The position numbers and the translations under genes were made by a program. Source: JAMQKA01 sp034521835 (lineage in GTDB: Bacteria > Bacteroidota > Rhodothermia > Balneolales > Balneolaceae). From it: DNA of 64,000 nucleotides. Numbering within the stretch: position 1 is the stretch's first letter; every line of letters begins with the position of its first letter. The notes below the pieces were generated by a model that had not been told where the DNA came from, did no database searches, and saw only the letters and a program-made list of their open reading frames with translations. Where the stretch lies: positions 62,001-126,000 of the forward strand of contig JAXHMA010000003.1 in NCBI GenBank assembly GCA_034521835.1, in the 5' to 3' direction. This document shows, one piece after another, positions 59,751-64,000 of this stretch.

Positions 59751-60647
59751 ATGGATATTTTAATAAGTGGTGGCACCGGTTTTATCGGTACAGAACTGCG
59801 AAATTATTTTCTTAAAAAGGGAGATTCTCTAACCATTATCACACGATCTCCTGAAAAATATGAGAGCGAAACGGCTCAGAATCAAGCCTTTATTGATTGG
59901 GATGCCGACCTTTCCTCCGCCATGGAGAATTCCGATATAGTAATCAACCTTGTTGGCGAAAATATTTTTGGTAAACCATGGACCGAAGAGGTGAAAAAAC
60001 GGCTTTACCACAGCCGGATCGATAATACAAAGAAACTGGTGGAAGCGATTGAACGAGCGGATGACCGTCCCGATCTGTTTATCTCGGCATCAGGCGCCAA
60101 CTACTATGGAGGCCGGGGAGATGACGTGCTCGATGAGAGCGAACCACCAGGAGATTCGTTTCTTTCGCAGTTGTGTGTAGATTGGGAAAAAGCTGCAGAG
60201 CCAGTTGAAGGTCTTGATGTTCGCCTTGTCATTTTCAGAAATGGAATTGTTTTGGAGAAGGGGGGCGGTGCATTTCAATATATGCTGCCCTTGTTCAAAT
60301 TAGGGCTGGGCGGACCACTCGGGGACGGCACCCAGTATTTTCCGTGGATTCATATGCATGATGTGTGCCGCGCCGTTGATTTTGCCATCCAAAACGGAGA
60401 ACTGAGCGGCCCTCAAAATCTGAATGCACCAAACCCGGTCACAATGAATGAATTTGCGGATGAGCTTGGGGATGTTCTGCATCGCCCAGCCTTCATGCGC
60501 GCACCTGAATTTGCGATTCGTCTGGTGCTCGGTGAAGCTGCTGATCCGCTGCTGGAAAGCGTGCGCCTGCAACCAAAAGGACTACAGCAGGCTGGCTTTG
60601 AATTTCGATTTAAGCAAATAAAAGAGGCGCTGACAGATATTATTTAG
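59751..60647 (+). CDS. TIGR01777-family NAD(P)-dependent epimerase (SDR39U1 type)
   Basis: 298 residues, intact. MDILISGGTGFIGTELRNYF is the Rossmann glycine motif, and NLVGENIFGKPWTEEVKKRL is the hallmark of the TIGR01777 family. SASGANYYGG and FRNGIVLEKGGGAFQYMLPL follow, and the C-terminal domain (QLQPKGLQQAGFEF type) is present. The family is found from bacteria to humans, and its substrate is not established. It converges on the large lipoprotein gene, whose stop lies 23 bases beyond. Confidence 0.9.
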   Translation: MDILISGGTGFIGTELRNYFLKKGDSLTIITRSPEKYESETAQNQAFIDWDADLSSAMENSDIVINLVGENIFGKPWTEEVKKRLYHSRIDNTKKLVEAIERADDRPDLFISASGANYYGGRGDDVLDESEPPGDSFLSQLCVDWEKAAEPVEGLDVRLVIFRNGIVLEKGGGAFQYMLPLFKLGLGGPLGDGTQYFPWIHMHDVCRAVDFAIQNGELSGPQNLNAPNPVTMNEFADELGDVLHRPAFMRAPEFAIRLVLGEAADPLLESVRLQPKGLQQAGFEFRFKQIKEALTDII

Positions 60648-60669
60648 TATTTCAGGACACTCCCCTCCT

Positions 60670-63352
60670 TCAGTTCTGAGCAGATGTCTCCGCTTCTCCT
60701 GTTTCCATTTCGTAGATCGTCCAGCTGCGCAAGCCTTCGCGTGTCTGTGCTATAAGCTCTTTATTCCCGTCTCCATCCAAGTCCGTGACAATGGGATATT
60801 GCATGCCACTTGTGGGTAGCGAGTAAATACGCTCACCGTTCAGGATTTGCCATGCATACAACCGACCAAAACTGGCCAGGCTTATGATATCTTGTTGCCC
60901 GTCATTGTTTATGTCGGTAATAAACGGCGAAAAATTTTGTGCCGCCGGCTGCCCCATGCTCCTTGTCAGCCGTAATTGCCCCTGCTCATTCACCAAGAAC
61001 ACTGATCCGTTACTGCTCATCGTCAGGATCATGGTTTCGGTTAGCGTTTCTTCACCGGATTGCACTGAGAGTGATTGTACCGAAGGAGTACCGGAAAGAG
61101 CACTGTTGGAAACATAAACAGCTTCAATATTGGCAGAATCTGCCCGGTTGCTGTACACGTTCAGGGAGTCCGCAAAAAGCTGACCACCCCCCGCGGCATA
61201 CAGATAACCATCAGCAGCGCCGGCCAGAATATTCCCTTCATAAGTGCGTGGCGATCCTACCAGGGAAGCATTAATAAAGATCGGGAATTCAGATTTAGTC
61301 GTACCGTCAGAATTCCAACCGTGGATAGCGTTTTCAGAGAAGCCAATCACAGATATGCTACCCCGGTAGTTGTCAACCAGTGGTTTGCTCGTCATAACGG
61401 CATTGGTGGTTACCGGCCATCCGTTAATATTATTACCCCGGCCGTTAAGTGCATGCAGCTGTCGATTTGCCGTGGCTATCAACGCCTCCGGCAGCCCGTT
61501 ACGGTCTATATCTGTGATGCTAAGCGGGGTTGTAATCTGCTCTGTCATCTCAAAAGGAAACTTCGGAAGTGGGTTTCCTGTGTCGTTCCAGCCATAAATT
61601 TTATTACCTGCCGCAAGCAAAATTACCTGTTGATTGGTGCCATACCAGTCAAATACCACCGGGGATCCAATCGGCTGATCATCGCCCGTATTGGTTTGCA
61701 TAACGGTAGTTCCATCGGTGGCCAGTGCGTAAACAGTACCTGTCTCAGTAGCAAAAATAATTTCTTCACGGGAACTTCCTCCCAAGTCAGCAAGCATAGG
61801 TTCACCGGAAAGTTCGGAACCACCTGTGGGAAAATACCACTGTTCCTGGTAGGGTATATTGCTCTCTTCACGGGTGTACGTTCGCATTTCAAAAGCCAGT
61901 TGCTGATTCTGGTTATCCTCCTCAACTTGAAACGTCATGGTCAGCTGGTTGAACTGGGAAGTAATGGCATTCACATAAGTATCCGGGCCCAGATAGGGCT
62001 GAATGAAATCATAGAAATCGGAGTTCGTGAAGATGTATCCGCTCACCTCTTCGGGCAGGTTGTTTCGAATATCACGGTACTCTTGGTCGTAGTAGATCAC
62101 CCGTCTGCGATTACGATCGGATTCAATGATCTCCGCCAGTCCTTTTCGCTTGGAAATTACGACAGCATCCCCAGTTACATTCAAATAAAAATCGGTATAG
62201 TTGCAGAGCTCGGATCCAATCAGGTTAGACAGCATGGTCCCCTGGGCTATGTAAGTGCCATCCACTCTTAGCAAAAACCCCTCATTTACCAGCCGATTCA
62301 GCTGGTTTATAAATGCATCAGAATTGCTCAGCTTTCTCAGGAAGAGATGCTCACCGGTGGAAAGGAATCCCGATTCGGCGTAGGTGACCAGCGAAAATTC
62401 CGAATCCATGGTCTTGGCCAAGCTGTTGTATCGGCTGTTATTTGCCAGGAACAATGAATCGAGACGAGTTGTATCTTGTACTTGACTTGGTGGCACCAAT
62501 CTCGGAGGTAACCTGAAAATAGCGAATGAAGAGGCGTTTGAGGAGATATACCGGTCGAGCGTAATCGGTGCATTTTCGGACGACAGCGCGCTGATCATCT
62601 CCGAACGGCCGGAATCTTGCAGGGGAATGGTGCCGGTGAAGCGCAGTTCGTCTTTGCTTTCGCCGGAGGAAAGGGTTTCCACATTTAACACCGTGGGCCC
62701 CGTTCCGCTAAACGCATTTTTGATATTTGGCCGATACTGCACCTTGGCTAACTGTTCCACCCAAAAATTCAGCGAGGGAGTATTGATGATAATGGAAGAG
62801 GATTCAACATCGGAACGCGCAAGGTCGATAGAATCTGTCATCCCCAGGTAAGAGCGCAGCGCATTCTCCACCCCAGGCTCGACTCCGACAGCAGCAGCAG
62901 ATCGCCTACCTGGCTGGCAAATATTATTCTATCTTTTACATGCAGCTTATTGATGACCTGTTCCTTGAATTGGTATTTATTCTGGGTGAATTCTTTAAAA
63001 AAAGTTTGATGCAGGTTATCAACATAGCCGCTGGGAAGCCTGGACTGAGCCAAACCGGCTGCAGCTGTTTGTCTACCCCCGGGATGAGCATCATGGCATG
63101 AAGGTGAAGCTCTGAATTTGAAGAAGAATCAATTTCAGAGATTAGCTGGATAGCCGATGAGGTGATATCATCCAAAAAAGGGATATATCCCTGATTCAGA
63201 ATTTGACCGGGAGAAAGATCATCGGAGGGTATAATGACGGCTGGTGCTTTCTGGGGGATAGCCTTTGACCAGTGATCGCCTGAGATATTTTGGCACCCTA
63301 AAGCTATCGGCAGAATAATGAGAATGAGAACACGTCGTACATACTGCTGCAT
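60670..63352 (-). CDS. Large lipoprotein with C-terminal FG-GAP/propeller repeats (two frameshifts)
   Basis: The start MQQYVRRVLILIILPIALGC has a lipobox (IALGC). The N-terminal 400 residues are not recognised and look like a mixed alpha/beta domain (KAPAVIIPSDDL, YIPFLDDITSSAIQLI). The C-terminal half carries propeller repeats with DxDxxG motifs: ITDIDRNGLPEALIATANRQ, FITDINNDGQQDIISLASFG and VTDLDGDGNKELIAQTREGL, plus ADLGGSSREEIIFATETGTV. Frames shift near 63045 and 62870. About 890 residues when repaired. It is probably on the cell surface or in the periplasm; partner unknown. In 63353-63491 nothing is recognised. Confidence 0.8.
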
Positions 63353-63491
63353 AAAAAGGAACTAAAAATTCAATGAAATAATGTTAGGGAATACGATGTT
63401 TTATTTTATAGCTTATACAAAGCAGGAAAAAAAAGTTTCCCAACCACCAGTTGCAAATGAGAACGTCCAAAAGTAAGAATTTTGATAGTAA

Positions 63492-64000
63492 ATGAATTTT
63501 CTTAATCCATTTTTTTTATTGGGAGTCCTTGCTGTAGCTATCCCGGTGGTTATTCATTTAATTAACCTGCGAAGGCCACAAAAATTATCATTCCCCACAC
63601 TTACTTTTTTCGAAGAGCTCAAAAAGAGTACCATTCGGAAGATACGTATCAAGCAGTATATATTGCTGGCACTTCGCGTGTTGGCGGTTTTAATGCTTGC
63701 CCTGGCACTTGCACGCCCTCTCGATAGCTCCCTCGATGGGAGGGGCCACAGACGACACCAGTCAGCCCCGGCTTTCGGTTTTACTGGTAGATAACAGCCC
63801 CAGTATGAATCGTATCGGCTCGGAAGGGCCCTATTTTGAGCAGGCGCTACAGGTAGCCCGGCAGGTTATACAGCATTCTAAGAACAGCGATCGGTTTATC
63901 GTGGCCGGCACCAACAGCACCGAACAGGGCATGCAAATGGTTAATGCTGCCCGCGCTCTTGACCTGTTGGAGGAGGTTGAAGTTAACAACACCGGAAACC
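63492..64000 (+). CDS. BatA-like N-terminal/vWA protein, partial (one frameshift)
   Basis: MNFLNPFFLLGVLAVAIPVV, IHLINLRRPQKLSFPTLTFF and ILLALRVLAVLMLALALARP are the N-terminal domain shared by BatA-type aerotolerance proteins: two helices with a conserved HL.N.RR turn. After a shift near 63745 comes a von Willebrand A-like domain, LSVLLVDNSPSMNRIGSEGP, with the MIDAS DxSxS motif as DNSPS. The gene runs off the right edge. The family lies in the inner membrane of Bacteroidota, often near MoxR ATPases. Confidence 0.85.

Noticed and set aside
61075..62271. 398-codon plus-strand frame opposite the large lipoprotein gene
   Set aside because: It is the antisense shadow of the propeller repeats and its translation resembles no protein family.

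Overview
The window looks like a chromosomal segment from the Bacteroidota/Balneolota side of the FCB group, with Balneolota-like marine or saline relatives the best guess. This rests on Bacteroidota-type promoter motifs (TTG, then TAnnTTTG), a DUF4112/DUF4199/DUF2085/BatA gene complement, the ribosomal gene order and the 16S sequence. No database search was possible, so the rank below phylum is a guess. Coding frames are broken by single-base indels throughout, including in genes that must work (rpsL, rpsG, fusA, tuf, rplB-D, rplW, rpsC, rpsE, secY, rpoA, recG, typA). The simplest reading is an uncorrected draft assembly. Frameshifts are therefore reported, and most are not treated as biology.

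Region 1, about 1-10,200, is AT-rich and accessory. From 1 to about 6,310 every gene lies on the minus strand. Most genes are followed at their 3' side by a long imperfect inverted repeat whose ends fit integron attC sites (ACCTAAC or GGCTAAC at one end, GTTAGCC or GTTATAC at the other, with inner boxes pairing around one unpaired base). No integrase is visible. I read this as a gene-cassette array without an integrase (CALIN-like). Its cassettes carry two related Phd/YefM-ParE toxin-antitoxin pairs, a class III cyclase-like protein paired with a PD40 lipoprotein, and a HEPN-motif protein. An AbiE-type toxin-antitoxin operon, an orphan PAS/HisKA_2 sensor kinase and a tRNA 3'-half fragment follow on the right.

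Region 2, about 10,400-24,760, holds envelope genes of unknown role, a decayed stretch (lipoprotein, DUF1801 and membrane-REC remnants), yjbQ, an SDR, a secreted methyltransferase-like protein, an APC permease, typA, a DUF2279 protein, DUF4112 and DUF2306 membrane proteins, and recG.

Region 3, about 24,870-44,350, is the merged str-S10-spc-alpha cluster: rpsL, rpsG, fusA, tuf, rpsJ, rplC, rplD, rplW, rplB, rpsS, rplV, rpsC, rplP, rpmC, rpsQ, rplN, rplX, rplE, rpsN, rpsH, rplF, rplR, rpsE, rplO, secY, map, infA, rpmJ, rpsM, rpsK, rpsD, rpoA, rplQ. There is no rpmD between rpsE and rplO. A complete rRNA operon follows directly (16S, tRNA-Ile, tRNA-Ala, 23S, 5S), with boxA-like elements and a strong terminator.

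Region 4, about 50,100-64,000, begins with an internally deleted IS5/IS1182-like insertion sequence. After it come tgt, a family 2 glycosyltransferase, accA, a YbgC-like thioesterase, small membrane proteins, a CPBP protease, cdsA, a dipeptide epimerase, a MauE/DoxX protein, a TIGR01777 epimerase, a large FG-GAP-type lipoprotein and the start of a BatA-like vWA protein.
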